A stretch of 64,000 bases of DNA from Bacteroidales bacterium (GTDB lineage: Bacteria > Bacteroidota > Bacteroidia > Bacteroidales > Salinivirgaceae): assembly GCA_012519055.1 (NCBI GenBank), contig JAAYQU010000001.1:1-64000 (forward strand), written 5' to 3'. The notes under the pieces are model-generated. The model was not told the origin of the DNA, ran no database searches, and saw only the letters and a list, made by a program, of their open reading frames with translations. A program made the translations under genes and the position numbers. Below are positions 8,726 through 17,628 of the stretch, one piece after another. Every line of letters starts with the position of its first letter. Position 1 is the stretch's first letter.

Positions 8726-9502
8726 TCACTTAACCCAGCTCTGTACCTCTCTCAAATAACAAGCTAAATCAATAAATTCATCAACCGATAGCTGTTCGGG
8801 TCTTTTGTCAAACACAGTGTCAGTTAGTGACTGTTTTTCAAATAGTTGGCTAAGGCTGTTGCGTAGTGTTTTTCGCCTTTGGTTAAATGCTGTTTTAATA
8901 ACGGATAGTAAAAACTTTGGGTCAACTCCTTTTAGATCTCTGACGTTTCGCTCTAAAAGAATAACTCCCGATTTAACTTTGGGAGGCGGAATAAAAACAT
9001 GCTCAGGTACTGTAAAACAGTACTTTACTGTGTAAAACATTTGTGTCCATACGCTCAATATCCCGTACTGCTTGGAGTTGTGGTTTGTTGCTACTCTTTC
9101 GGCAACCTCTTTTTGAAACATTCCTACAACCACAGGTATTTGCTGGTAATGCTCAATTATTTTAAAAAGTATAGGCGATGAAATATTATACGGGAAATTA
9201 CCGATAACCATAAACTCGTCATCAAAAAGCTCATTGAGAGGAAGTTTTAAAAAGTCCCCAAAATGAATTCTATCCTTTAGTTCAGGTATATCACTCTCCA
9301 AAACTTCAACACTTTCGCTGTCTAATTCAACTACATGTAGTTTTTCTTTATGTAAATCAATTAAGAACTTAGTTAAAACACCTGTACCTGGTCCTATTTC
9401 TAAAACAGGCATGCTGTTTTGAGGAAGTAGTTCTGCTATCTTTCTCGCTATATTTTTGTCTGCAAGAAAATGCTGTCCCAGATGTTTTTTTGCTCTTATC
9501 AT
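8726..9502 (-). CDS. rsmA: 16S rRNA m6(2)A1518/A1519 dimethyltransferase
   Basis: The 258-residue protein begins RAKKHLGQHFLADKNIARKI, the classical RsmA/KsgA start. It continues with the SAM-binding motif VLEIGPGTGVLT, a motif with FGDFLKL, and the catalytic NFPYNISSPI (NxPY). The C-terminal part has FIPPPKVKSGVI and FNQRRKTLRNSL. It dimethylates two adenines in the 3' helix of 16S rRNA during small-subunit assembly. Its last codons are duplicated at 6851-6917. The gene lies 56 nt downstream of the S46 peptidase, with a hairpin between. Confidence 0.95.
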   Translation of the reverse strand: MIRAKKHLGQHFLADKNIARKIAELLPQNSMPVLEIGPGTGVLTKFLIDLHKEKLHVVELDSESVEVLESDIPELKDRIHFGDFLKLPLNELFDDEFMVIGNFPYNISSPILFKIIEHYQQIPVVVGMFQKEVAERVATNHNSKQYGILSVWTQMFYTVKYCFTVPEHVFIPPPKVKSGVILLERNVRDLKGVDPKFLLSVIKTAFNQRRKTLRNSLSQLFEKQSLTDTVFDKRPEQLSVDEFIDLACYLREVQSWVK

Positions 9503-9519
9503 TCTAGGAAGTTAAAATA

Positions 9520-9548
9520 TAGAGTTGTGCTTAAGCAACACAACTCTA
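9520..9548. terminator. Hairpin between S46 peptidase and rsmA
   Basis: TAGAGTTGTG (9520-9529) and CACAACTCTA (9539-9548) form a perfect 10-bp stem with a 9-nt loop. In the minus direction an AT-rich tract (TATTTTAACTT) follows. It may reduce read-through from the peptidase gene. Confidence 0.5.
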
Positions 9549-9558
9549 CATAAAAAAT

Positions 9559-11706
9559 TTATTTATTGATTACAAGTTCTTCGAGAATATTTTGCGCCTC
9601 ACCATATCTCTCGATAATAAAGAGCGCAAAGCGAATATCTATGCTAATATTTCTGCAAATCTCAGGGTTATAATACATATCGCTCATTACACCTTCCCAG
9701 GCTCTATCGAAATTAATTCCTACCAATCTTCCATAGGCATCGACAACGGGGCTTCCACTGTTGCCGCCTGTGGTGTGGTTGGTAGCTGCAAAACAGACTG
9801 ATACTTTGCCATCTTCGCCAGTATAGGTTCCAAAATCGTTTGATTTATACAAATCCTTTAGTTTATCGGGTACAACATAATCGTACACTCCAAGATTACC
9901 TTTTTCGATTACTCCGTCTAACGTTGTATGCCATTCGTAATAAACTGCATCAACAGGTTTAAATCCCATTGTCTTACCATAAGCTATTCTGAATGAGCTG
10001 TTTGCGTCCGGATAAAATTGCCTGTCTGTTTGCATTTTTCTTAAACCTTCGACATATCTTTTTTCCAAATCAGGTAACTCTCTCTCTAATTGTCTAAGCT
10101 GAGGACCAATAAGCGCTGAATATGTATCTTGCAGAGCTGTAAACAGTTGATAAAACGGGTCGTTTGAAGCTACTTTGCTTTTGCTTGGTTTGTAGTTGTT
10201 AATCAACTCGATAAGTTTAGTGCTATCTGCAAAAATAGATTTTGTGTAAAACCATTGGGCAATTTTATCAAAATCGCCTTTGTGCTTTTTCTTTATGCTT
10301 TTAAAATAGTCGGGTTGATACTCAAGAGGAACATTTGAATCAAATTTGTCCAAAATCCTCGCGCAAATTTCCTGGTCGATTGGCTGATGGTAGTCTTTAT
10401 AAAATCCACGTGTTATACTTATAAGCTTCTCTTTATCAATCGAATCGGAATTTGAGCCTAAACTTCTAAGTCGATATGCAAATGTTAGAAGCTCTATTTG
10501 AAATGGTCCCTCGTTGTAGTAAACTCTTAATGGAGCTATTTTATAAAGTTCTGAATATATAAAGTCGAACCTCTCTAATATGTTTTGATATTCAGAATTA
10601 GACTTAGCAAAGTTAGAAAATTGATTTTCAAGCTTTTTTTTCTGTCCAACAACATCAAATCTATCGAGACCCTGAATCTCTCCAATCCATTTTTTCCATC
10701 CATTAGCAACACCTGCAAGCTTGCTGCTGTATTTTATTCCAACTTCTCTATCCTTTGCCATAAATTGTTTCATAATTGATATCCTAACATCTCGCAACTC
10801 AATCCTAATCGGGTTTTCGTAATCCTTAAACAGAGTAATAGCCTGTGATGGCAGATATTGCTGTGTTGTACCGGGATATCCCATTACGAAAGTAAAATCA
10901 TTTTCTGACAGTCCTTTGCCATTGATTTCAAAATATTTATCGGGCACATAGGGCTTATTATCAGGCGAATATGGGGCAGGTTTATTGTCTACTCCTGCAT
11001 AAATTCTAAATAGCGCAAAATCACCAGTATGGCGGGGCCAAACCCAATTGTCGGTATCTCCGCCAAAATTTCCAATTGCCGATGGTGGTGCTCCAACTAA
11101 ACGTACATCATTAAATATTTCGTAAACCGATAGGTAATACTCATTACCGTTGTAATAGGAATAAACTTTTGCGTGATAATGATTTCCTTCAACAGCCTCT
11201 TTTTCAATGACTTTTATATTCTCTTTTACTATAGAGTCTCTTTCTGTTACGCTCATTTTGTCATCAACACCTTTAAAAACAGATTGTGTTACATCTTCCA
11301 TTTTTCGTAATATACTGACTGTCAACCCCGTATTGGTTAGTTCTTCCGTCATGGAGTATGCCCAAAAACCATCTTTTAGATAGTCGTTTTGCAGTGTGCT
11401 ATGTTTTTGGATAAAACTGTATCCGCAATGGTGGTTCGTTATGAACAAACCTTGATTGGATATTATTCCCCCTGTACAAAAGTGCCTAAAGGGTCTCCCC
11501 TCCGTCCCTAACCCAACTACGGCTTCACTTAATCCATGTTTTTCTAAGGAATAAATATCATCTGCCTCCAAAGTCAAACCCTTCTCTTTCATTTGGTTAA
11601 TTATACCGTCCTTTAATTTAAACGGCAACCACATTCCTTCATCTGCTCTAACCTGAATAGCGGTTAGTAAAAAAACTAAGGATAGATAAAATACTGATTC
11701 TCTCAT
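9559..11706 (-). CDS. S46 dipeptidyl-peptidase, DPP11-like
   Basis: This 715-residue protein has a signal peptide (about residues 1-21). The S46 family is clear from ITNHHCGY (catalytic His, residues 91-96), GNFGGDTDNWVWPRHTGDF (catalytic Asp region) and TGGNSGSPV with Ser650. Eighteen residues after the Ser comes Arg668 in INFDRAWE. In known S46 enzymes the residue at that spacing sets the S1 pocket: Arg in DPP11 (Asp/Glu preference), Gly in DPP7 (hydrophobic preference). I therefore infer a DPP11-like enzyme that removes acidic dipeptides in the periplasm. Such enzymes feed peptide-fermenting Bacteroidota. Confidence 0.92.
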   Translation of the reverse strand: MRESVFYLSLVFLLTAIQVRADEGMWLPFKLKDGIINQMKEKGLTLEADDIYSLEKHGLSEAVVGLGTEGRPFRHFCTGGIISNQGLFITNHHCGYSFIQKHSTLQNDYLKDGFWAYSMTEELTNTGLTVSILRKMEDVTQSVFKGVDDKMSVTERDSIVKENIKVIEKEAVEGNHYHAKVYSYYNGNEYYLSVYEIFNDVRLVGAPPSAIGNFGGDTDNWVWPRHTGDFALFRIYAGVDNKPAPYSPDNKPYVPDKYFEINGKGLSENDFTFVMGYPGTTQQYLPSQAITLFKDYENPIRIELRDVRISIMKQFMAKDREVGIKYSSKLAGVANGWKKWIGEIQGLDRFDVVGQKKKLENQFSNFAKSNSEYQNILERFDFIYSELYKIAPLRVYYNEGPFQIELLTFAYRLRSLGSNSDSIDKEKLISITRGFYKDYHQPIDQEICARILDKFDSNVPLEYQPDYFKSIKKKHKGDFDKIAQWFYTKSIFADSTKLIELINNYKPSKSKVASNDPFYQLFTALQDTYSALIGPQLRQLERELPDLEKRYVEGLRKMQTDRQFYPDANSSFRIAYGKTMGFKPVDAVYYEWHTTLDGVIEKGNLGVYDYVVPDKLKDLYKSNDFGTYTGEDGKVSVCFAATNHTTGGNSGSPVVDAYGRLVGINFDRAWEGVMSDMYYNPEICRNISIDIRFALFIIERYGEAQNILEELVINK

Positions 11707-11740
11707 GATTATATGTTTTTGTTTAATATTTTAGTTTTGT

Positions 11741-12346
11741 TTATAAAAATTCTGCCAACTCCTTATAAATCTTTTGGGTAGGCAATCCCATAACATTAAA
11801 ATATGAACCTTCGATCTTCAAAATTCCCACCATTCCAACCCACTCCTGTATGCCGTAAGCACCTGCTTTATCGTAAGGTTTATATTTGTCAACATAATAG
11901 TTAATATCACTATCTGTCAATTTATCGAACCATACGGTTGTAATATCGTGAAACAGTTTATATTTATCATATCCTAAAATACAGACCCCGCTAACAACCT
12001 CGTGCTTGCTATCTGATAGAGTCTTTAGAAACATCACCGCCTCGTCTCTATTTTTGGGTTTGCCTATTATTTTGTTATTGTGTACAACAATTGTATCACA
12101 GGTAATTACAAGTTGATTTTTACTTATTTTATCTTTTATTGTGCTTGCTTTTTTATGTGCGATATATTCGGCTGTCTCAATATAGTTCAGGTTATTTGGT
12201 GCCGACTCATCAATATCAAGCGTATCAACAATTGTAAAGCTAAATCCTAAATCGCTTAGTAACTGTTGGCGACGTTTTGATTGCGAAGCAAGAACTATTT
12301 GATACTTTTTTTCTATTTTTTCGATAAGTCCGGTATGTTTGACCAT
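11741..12346 (-). CDS. maf: Maf-family nucleotide pyrophosphatase
   Basis: I choose the ATG at 12346 (VKHTGLIEKIEKK...). It gives about 201 residues and leaves 10 nt after the upstream prenyltransferase gene, whereas the longer frame would overlap that gene. The N-terminal VLASQSKRRQQLL and central TCDTIVVHNNKIIGKPKN are the Maf nucleotide-binding and catalytic motifs. YDKAGAYGIQEW near the end is also characteristic. Maf proteins hydrolyse dTTP/UTP or modified nucleotides and are linked to division arrest; which subfamily this is cannot be settled by eye. Confidence 0.9.
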   Translation of the reverse strand: MVKHTGLIEKIEKKYQIVLASQSKRRQQLLSDLGFSFTIVDTLDIDESAPNNLNYIETAEYIAHKKASTIKDKISKNQLVITCDTIVVHNNKIIGKPKNRDEAVMFLKTLSDSKHEVVSGVCILGYDKYKLFHDITTVWFDKLTDSDINYYVDKYKPYDKAGAYGIQEWVGMVGILKIEGSYFNVMGLPTQKIYKELAEFL

Positions 12347-12356
12347 AATAGTATTT

Positions 12357-13310
12357 TTATTGCAATAAGCCAAACATAAAGGGGAACAGTATCCCGGTTA
12401 GCATTACAAATTTAATTATTTTCCCTGACAAGGAGTATTGTTTAGCCTCTCGTGCTTTGTGGGTTCTGTAAATAACAAAAAACAAAGGTATAATGATAAA
12501 TAGTGTCAAATATATTGCATAGACTATAAAATAAGGATCTTTAGACAAGTACAACACACATAAGACACTAACTAACAATATTATAACAAGGGTCACTATC
12601 TGAACTATCCATTTAGCTTTGTTTGGACCAAGCACTATAGGAAGAGAACGCCGCAAATATCGGGCATCACCTTTAATATCTTCGAAATCCTTGGTTACTT
12701 CACGAATAAAATTGGTTAGAAATGCAAATACAGAAAAAACCAAAACAGTGTAAAATGCAAATTTCATCGTATTTAGAGTTCCAATATCATCGGGGAAATT
12801 ACCGTTAAGTTTTAGATACCAAGCAAATTCGTACAACGCAACCTGAAACGGAACTAAAAATGCCATTGACGAAACTGCGATATTGCCAAGTAATCCCGAT
12901 TTTTTCAACGAGAGACTGTAAAACCAAAATATAGCTGTTACAGCAAAATAGACAACTGCAACCCACCATATCCCTACTCTGTACGCAAGGAATAAGCCAA
13001 TTAACAGTCCAACAATATTTAGGACACTATGCGAAAGTATTGCAAACCGCCTGCTTACCCCCTTGCCTACCACAACTCTTGAGGGGCGGTTAATTGCATC
13101 TATTTTTTGATCAAAATAGTCATTTATTGCGTATCCAGCTGCACCAATGGCAAGCGTTGCCAATATCATTAAACAAAAATCGCAAATAGGCATTTGAACA
13201 GATAATCCGACTTTTGAAAATAGCGGCATAATAATTCCATATCGCATGGAAATTATCGTAAGGGCTATTATTAGCAGGTTTACCGCTCTAAAAAGTCGAA
13301 CATACTTCAT
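12357..13310 (-). CDS. UbiA-family prenyltransferase (geranylgeranylglyceryl-phosphate type)
   Basis: The 317-residue protein has about eight or nine hydrophobic segments. It carries the two Asp-rich motifs of UbiA enzymes, NDYFDQKIDAINRP (residues about 64-77) and DFEDIKGDARYLRRSLPI. In Bacteroidota the homologue in this neighbourhood is usually named as a geranylgeranylglycerol-phosphate geranylgeranyltransferase, an archaeal-type ether lipid enzyme; the substrate here is not proven. It lies between kdsC and maf in a tight minus-strand block. Confidence 0.8.
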   Translation of the reverse strand: MKYVRLFRAVNLLIIALTIISMRYGIIMPLFSKVGLSVQMPICDFCLMILATLAIGAAGYAINDYFDQKIDAINRPSRVVVGKGVSRRFAILSHSVLNIVGLLIGLFLAYRVGIWWVAVVYFAVTAIFWFYSLSLKKSGLLGNIAVSSMAFLVPFQVALYEFAWYLKLNGNFPDDIGTLNTMKFAFYTVLVFSVFAFLTNFIREVTKDFEDIKGDARYLRRSLPIVLGPNKAKWIVQIVTLVIILLVSVLCVLYLSKDPYFIVYAIYLTLFIIIPLFFVIYRTHKAREAKQYSLSGKIIKFVMLTGILFPFMFGLLQ

Positions 13311-13320
13311 GACCTATGAG

Positions 13321-13372
13321 TTAAAAGTTTATAAAGCTTCTTTCTCCTTGTACCTTGCACCTTGTTACTTAA
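13321..13372. repeat. Degenerate interspersed repeat (AAGGTACAAGG ... CTTTATAAACTTTTAA), copy 1
   Basis: Read on the minus strand, ACAAGGTGCAAGGTACAAGGAG and then CTTTATAAACTTTTAA appear. The same two-part pattern returns at 42158-42216 and 43658-43722, and its second half alone at 44519-44632 and 61478-61510. It fills the gap between the prenyltransferase gene and kdsC. Confidence 0.55.
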
Positions 13373-13871
13373 TAGGCCACTTTCCTTGAGCTCTAAGTGT
13401 TTGCTCAATTACATCACGCACACATCCACGACCTCCTGCAAATGCTGAAACGTAGTGCGAGAGATTTTTTATCTCAGAGTCAGCATCTGCCGGACAAGTT
13501 CTTATCCCTGCAAGTTGGATAACTGAATAGTCGGGCATATCATCTCCCATAAACAGTACTGTATCGGGATTCAAATTGTGTTTTGATGTAAAATCAATAA
13601 ACTCCTTACATTTATCGCCCGCTCCCATGTAAATATCTTTCACTCCAAGTCGCTCCATGCGAACTTTCACAGATTTTTCATCGGCTCCGGTAATAATTGC
13701 AATGGGATATCCTAATTTGCAGGCTAACTGAACTGCATATCCATCACGGATATTCATGGTGCGAAGTTGTTCGCCACCTGGCATAAGCAACAGACTTCCA
13801 TCGGTAAAGACACCGTCAACGTCAAATGCAAATGCCTTAATAAAGCTTAGTCGTTCTTTAAAGTTTAGCAT
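13365..13871 (-). CDS. kdsC: KdsC-like 3-deoxy-D-manno-octulosonate 8-phosphate phosphatase
   Basis: This 168-residue protein is a HAD phosphatase of the compact KdsC type without a cap domain. It has FAFDVDGVFTDGSL with the nucleophile Asp, IITGADEKSVKVRMERLG, and FMGDDMPDYSVI as the Mg-binding motif. KdsC removes phosphate from Kdo-8-P to give Kdo for lipopolysaccharide core. The Kdo transferase waaA lies at 62369 in the same window, which fits. Confidence 0.88.
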   Translation of the reverse strand: MLNFKERLSFIKAFAFDVDGVFTDGSLLLMPGGEQLRTMNIRDGYAVQLACKLGYPIAIITGADEKSVKVRMERLGVKDIYMGAGDKCKEFIDFTSKHNLNPDTVLFMGDDMPDYSVIQLAGIRTCPADADSEIKNLSHYVSAFAGGRGCVRDVIEQTLRAQGKWPIK

Positions 13872-13907
13872 AATAATGGGCTTTTTGCAAATATAAGTAT
13901 TTGTTAA

Positions 13908-14690
13908 TTATTTTTTACCGTATTTATCTCTTATTATTTCTGTCAATATTTCGTATATATGTTTTTCACTATCAGCCAGTAGCGATAAATGTTTGTTTAT
14001 TGTATTCAAATCGTTTCTGACTGCCGGTCCTGTTTGTGATAAGGAGGGGCTTGTGTGCAGAGCTTTTTCGGTTGTCTCTTTAATCAAACTGTGTAGCAAT
14101 GAAAAATCGAGATTACTGTCTCTCAATATATTCTCTGATATTGAGTACATAAAGTTGGTAAAATTACAAGCAAATACAGCAGCCAAATGAATCATAAGTC
14201 TTTGGCTACTACTAATTTCTACGACATTATCACTTAAAGTATTTGCCAATTCTGTTAATACACTCTTAGTGAATGAATTGTTTGATTCAATACAAACAGT
14301 GATATCTTTAAAACTAACTTGTTTTAGTTTATGCAGGGTTTGCAAAGGATATAGAACTCCGTAATTGATACTGCTACATTTAAGTTCTGACATATCGATA
14401 CTTCCTGCAGTATGCAACATTACAGAACCTTCGGGCAATGCGATTTTTTGCGCTGTTTCAGCAACTAAACGGTCAGGAACTGATAAGACACAGACACATG
14501 GATCGGTTATCTTAGCTCCATAACTAATTGCTGCTAACCCTTGTTCGGATATATACTCTTCAGCTTCTCTCCCTCCGCGAGTTATAACTCCGATTATTCT
14601 AATATTATTCAATTTTAACGAGTGCACTAATGAACGAGCAACTCCACCTGTGCCAACAACAATTACAGGTAAGGAACTACATTGTTTCAT
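13908..14690 (-). CDS. Rossmann-like and DUF2520 domain protein
   Basis: The 260-residue protein starts with a nucleotide-binding fold, VIVVGTGGVARSLVHSL (residues about 9-25), followed by VCVLSVPDRLVAE and VMLHTAGSID. The C-terminal half contains HLAAVFACNFTNFMY, the pattern of DUF2520 (ProC/6PGDH-like). Such proteins have an NAD(P)-dependent reductase fold, but the reaction is not known. The start overlaps the end of the DUF2807 gene by 14 nt, so the two are probably translated together. Confidence 0.85.
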   Translation of the reverse strand: MKQCSSLPVIVVGTGGVARSLVHSLKLNNIRIIGVITRGGREAEEYISEQGLAAISYGAKITDPCVCVLSVPDRLVAETAQKIALPEGSVMLHTAGSIDMSELKCSSINYGVLYPLQTLHKLKQVSFKDITVCIESNNSFTKSVLTELANTLSDNVVEISSSQRLMIHLAAVFACNFTNFMYSISENILRDSNLDFSLLHSLIKETTEKALHTSPSLSQTGPAVRNDLNTINKHLSLLADSEKHIYEILTEIIRDKYGKK

Positions 14691-15363
14691 AAATTACAGA
14701 TATTATACCACTTTTAGATTTTTTAATACCCGATGAATCGGTTCCACCATATACTTTAAGTTCGCCTTTACTCCTTACTTTGCCAGTTATTTTTGTTGTT
14801 TTGTTGAATGCTGCAAACCCCCATGTATTTATGTTTACCAAAGCATTTTCAATATTTGCATCGTTAGCGCGGAGATTCCCTTTTAGTGAAGATTTTACAT
14901 CAAGAGAGTTTATATTTCCTGTTAAATATCCAAAACCGTCTGTTCTCACTTTCATTGCCACAAAATTTGTCTTCAAGTTTGCTCGGAGTTCTCCGCCCGT
15001 TACTATTTTTACTTCGACTGTGTCTGAGGGCATTTCATCTTCTATTATCAAATTTGCAGAGTGTTTTACTGTAATCTCTTTAAGTGGTTTTCCGTGAATT
15101 TCAACAGTTGCTTTATGCTCTTTCTTGGCTCCCAACTTTTTGTGTTTTACTATTATCGTGTTGTTTTTTAGTTTATAACGAACTAAATCCGCATTTTCTT
15201 TGATATCTACCTTATTCTCTCCATCCGGAGCAATATGGTAGCTTACCGATAAATTACCTTTAACTTTAATATTTACATAAGGCTCAACAGATTGAGTATA
15301 ACTGTAATTAAACAGAGAAAAAAGCAAAATAAAAGCTGTAATTAAAGATATTTTTCCGTGCAT
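14677..15363 (-). CDS. Secreted DUF2807-type protein (auto-transporter adhesin-like head)
   Basis: The protein has 228 residues. A signal peptide (about residues 1-24, ending near YSYTQS) is followed by VEPYVNIKVKGNLSVSYHI and a right-handed beta-helix-like body with LKEITVKHSANLIIEDEMP, SLKGNLRANDANIENALVNI and a Gly/Lys-rich end. The pattern matches the putative auto-transporter adhesin head GIN domain (DUF2807). Its function is unknown. It lies between rpe and the DUF2520 gene. Confidence 0.75.
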   Translation of the reverse strand: MHGKISLITAFILLFSLFNYSYTQSVEPYVNIKVKGNLSVSYHIAPDGENKVDIKENADLVRYKLKNNTIIVKHKKLGAKKEHKATVEIHGKPLKEITVKHSANLIIEDEMPSDTVEVKIVTGGELRANLKTNFVAMKVRTDGFGYLTGNINSLDVKSSLKGNLRANDANIENALVNINTWGFAAFNKTTKITGKVRSKGELKVYGGTDSSGIKKSKSGIISVIYETM

Positions 15364-15374
15364 TTTAAGTGAAT

Positions 15375-16025
15375 TTAAGCGTTTTTTAATGATATAATTG
15401 CCTCCTCGGGATTAGGAGATTTAAAAACATAACTTCCTGCTACTAAAACATTTGCACCGCATTGTACTAATTTAGCAGCGTTAGTATTATCAACACCACC
15501 ATCTACCTGTATCTTAACATTCAATGATCTTCTCTTTATCTCACTGCTAAGCTTTTTGATTTTATCGTAGCTGCGTTCAATAAATTTTTGTCCTCCAAAA
15601 CCGGGATTAACCGACATAATCAAAACCATATCAAGGTCCTCCAAAACATCAAACAGCAATTCAACCGATGTGTGTGGATTTATTGCCACGGCAGCCATTG
15701 CTCCCGTATCTTTAATTTGCCGAACTGTTCTGTGCAAATGTATAGCCCCCTCGAGATGAACGGTCAGAATATCTGCACCTGCATCACGAAACGCAGTTAT
15801 ATATCGTTCGGGCTTATCTATCATCAAATGGACATCTAGAGGTTTTGATGTTGTGGTTTTAATTTGACTTATTACAGGCATTCCGAAAGTGATATTGGGA
15901 ACAAAAATTCCGTCCATAATATCTAAGTGTAGCCAGTCGGCTTGGCTTCTGTTTAACATTTCAATGTCAGCCTTTAGATTTAAAAAGTTGGCTGATAAGA
16001 GCGATGGAGAAACAAGTATTGACAT
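15375..16025 (-). CDS. rpe: Ribulose-phosphate 3-epimerase
   Basis: I take the ATG at 16025 (MSILVSPSLLSANF), the normal start of this enzyme; the frame is open further upstream but that part is not conserved. The TIM-barrel motifs are DWLHLDIMDGIFVPNITFG, LDVHLMIDKPE, MSVNPGFGGQKFI and VDGGVDNTNA. This gives about 216 residues, the usual length. It interconverts ribulose-5-P and xylulose-5-P in the pentose phosphate pathway. Confidence 0.95.
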   Translation of the reverse strand: MSILVSPSLLSANFLNLKADIEMLNRSQADWLHLDIMDGIFVPNITFGMPVISQIKTTTSKPLDVHLMIDKPERYITAFRDAGADILTVHLEGAIHLHRTVRQIKDTGAMAAVAINPHTSVELLFDVLEDLDMVLIMSVNPGFGGQKFIERSYDKIKKLSSEIKRRSLNVKIQVDGGVDNTNAAKLVQCGANVLVAGSYVFKSPNPEEAIISLKNA

Positions 16026-16187
16026 AAGGTTTTTTTTCAAAAGTACGAAAAATCGGGGCAATAAAGGCAAATTCTCAATAATTATTTCTTTTTTCAGAAT
16101 GGTATAAATATTCTGAACTTTTATTGTTTATAAGTGTTGTATATGCTAATGTTATATGTTTACTCAACAAATAATAAATATACGATT

Positions 16188-16370
16188 ATGGAAAAAGATG
16201 TAACAATATGCTATTGCAACAATGTTAACAAAAGTGAAATTGTTAAAGCTATTAAGGAAAAAGGGTTAAAAACCGTTGACGAAGTTGGCGAAGAAACAAT
16301 GGCAGGAACCGGCTGTGGACAGTGCCAAGATGATATTCAAGAAATCCTTGACGAAATAAACGGCAAATAA
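16188..16370 (+). CDS. BFD-like [2Fe-2S]-binding protein
   Basis: This 60-residue protein is counted from the ATG at 16188 (MEKDVTICYCNNV); the frame's longer upstream extension is hydrophobic and unlike the family. Cys8 and Cys10 (CYC) with Cys43 and Cys46 (TGCGQC) form the four-Cys pattern of BFD-like [2Fe-2S] domains, as in bacterioferritin-associated ferredoxin and the NifU/NirB middle domain. Free-standing copies occur in many Bacteroidota. An electron-transfer or iron-related role is likely but the partner is unknown. Confidence 0.85.
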   Translation: MEKDVTICYCNNVNKSEIVKAIKEKGLKTVDEVGEETMAGTGCGQCQDDIQEILDEINGK

Positions 16371-16410
16371 CCACTGAAGCTAACAGATTGTCACAAAACA
16401 CTATGGAGAG

Positions 16411-16446
16411 AGTGATGCAGTTAACGTACCTATATCACTTTTTACT
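16411..16446 (+). terminator. Possible terminator after the BFD-like gene
   Basis: AGTGAT (16411-16416) and ATCACT (16434-16439) can pair, followed by a short T run. The stem is short and lies between convergent genes. Confidence 0.35.
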
Positions 16447-16488
16447 TGCTTTCTATTGACAAATTGTGGCTTAAAATTTTCAAAAGTT

Positions 16489-17352
16489 TTATTGCCCAAG
16501 ATAAGTTTTCAAATTTTGGCAACGAGTTGTGTGCTTTAAACGTTTAATAGATTTTTCTTTAATTTGCCGCACACGTTCGCGGGTAAGTCCAAATTTATCT
16601 CCAATTTCTTCAAGAGTAATAGCTTGAGTATTAATCCCATAGTAGTGTCTAATGATGTCTGCTTCCCTTGTGGACAATGTTGAAAGCACTCGCTCTATCT
16701 CTTTGATCAACGAATCATTTAATAAATTTCTATCTGGTCCGTTGTTATCTGTAGATTCTAGAATGTCGGACATTGACAAGTCTTCATCTTCATTTAATGG
16801 TGCATCAATTGAGACATGTTTCCCTATGGTTTCCAAAGAACGCTTGACTTCACTTGGCGAGAGATCAAGAGCATTAGCTATTTCTTCGGCTGTTGGCTCA
16901 CGTTCAAATTCTTGTTCTAAACTCGCAAACGTTTTTAAAATTCTATTTGCAGAGCCTATTTTATTTAACGGCAGCCTTACTATCCTTGCCTGCTCTGCTA
17001 ATGCTTGCAAAATTGATTGACGAATCCACCAAACTGCATAAGAGATAAATTTAAAACCTCTGGTTTCATCAAATCGTTGAGCGGCTTTAATTAAACCTAA
17101 ATTTCCTTCATTTATTAAATCGGGCAAGCTTAGTCCCTGGTTTTGATATTGCTTTGCAACAGATACAACAAACCTGAGATTGGATTTTACAAGTTGATCG
17201 AATGCAGCTTGATCGCCATTTTTTATCCTGCGTGCAAGCTCTATCTCCTCTTCAACCGTTAGCAACTCTACTTGTCCTATTTCGCGCAAATAGCGATCTA
17301 ATGAGACGGTATCGCGGTTTGTAACTTGCTTTGATATTGTAAGTTTTCTCAT
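16489..17352 (-). CDS. rpoD: Primary RNA polymerase sigma factor (short Bacteroidota type)
   Basis: The 287-residue protein contains region 1.2 ([18 protein letters not shown]), region 2 ([45 protein letters not shown]), region 3 and region 4 with the helix-turn-helix ([27 protein letters not shown]). There is no region 1.1 and no large non-conserved insert, as is usual for the primary sigma factor of this phylum, which reads TTTG/TAnnTTTG promoters. Promoters of exactly that type are seen in this window. Confidence 0.95.
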   Translation of the reverse strand: MRKLTISKQVTNRDTVSLDRYLREIGQVELLTVEEEIELARRIKNGDQAAFDQLVKSNLRFVVSVAKQYQNQGLSLPDLINEGNLGLIKAAQRFDETRGFKFISYAVWWIRQSILQALAEQARIVRLPLNKIGSANRILKTFASLEQEFEREPTAEEIANALDLSPSEVKRSLETIGKHVSIDAPLNEDEDLSMSDILESTDNNGPDRNLLNDSLIKEIERVLSTLSTREADIIRHYYGINTQAITLEEIGDKFGLTRERVRQIKEKSIKRLKHTTRCQNLKTYLGQ

Positions 17353-17388
17353 TTATGTGCAATTTGTGGTTTGGTTTTAAAAACATCT

Positions 17389-17396
17389 CAAATATA
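17389..17396 (-). promoter_or_regulatory. Possible -7 box upstream of rpoD
   Basis: On the minus strand the bases read TATATTTG, about 37 nt before the rpoD ATG. No good -33 element is seen at the normal spacing. Confidence 0.35.
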
Positions 17397-17628
17397 GTAT
17401 ATATTTTAACATATATGTTCTGAACCAAATTTAGTGAGCGCAATTTTTGTGGGAGTGCTATTTAATTATGGTTTAATTGTACTTCTAAAACAGTATACCT
17501 ATTAATTAAAACACTTTTATTGTTAAAGTTGTTCACAGATTTTTAAAATATCTTCAGTTTTTCTTTCTGCGTTTGAAAAAGAGATGATAGGGGTTGTTTA
17601 AACACTTATCCAACTGCAGTTAAATTAG

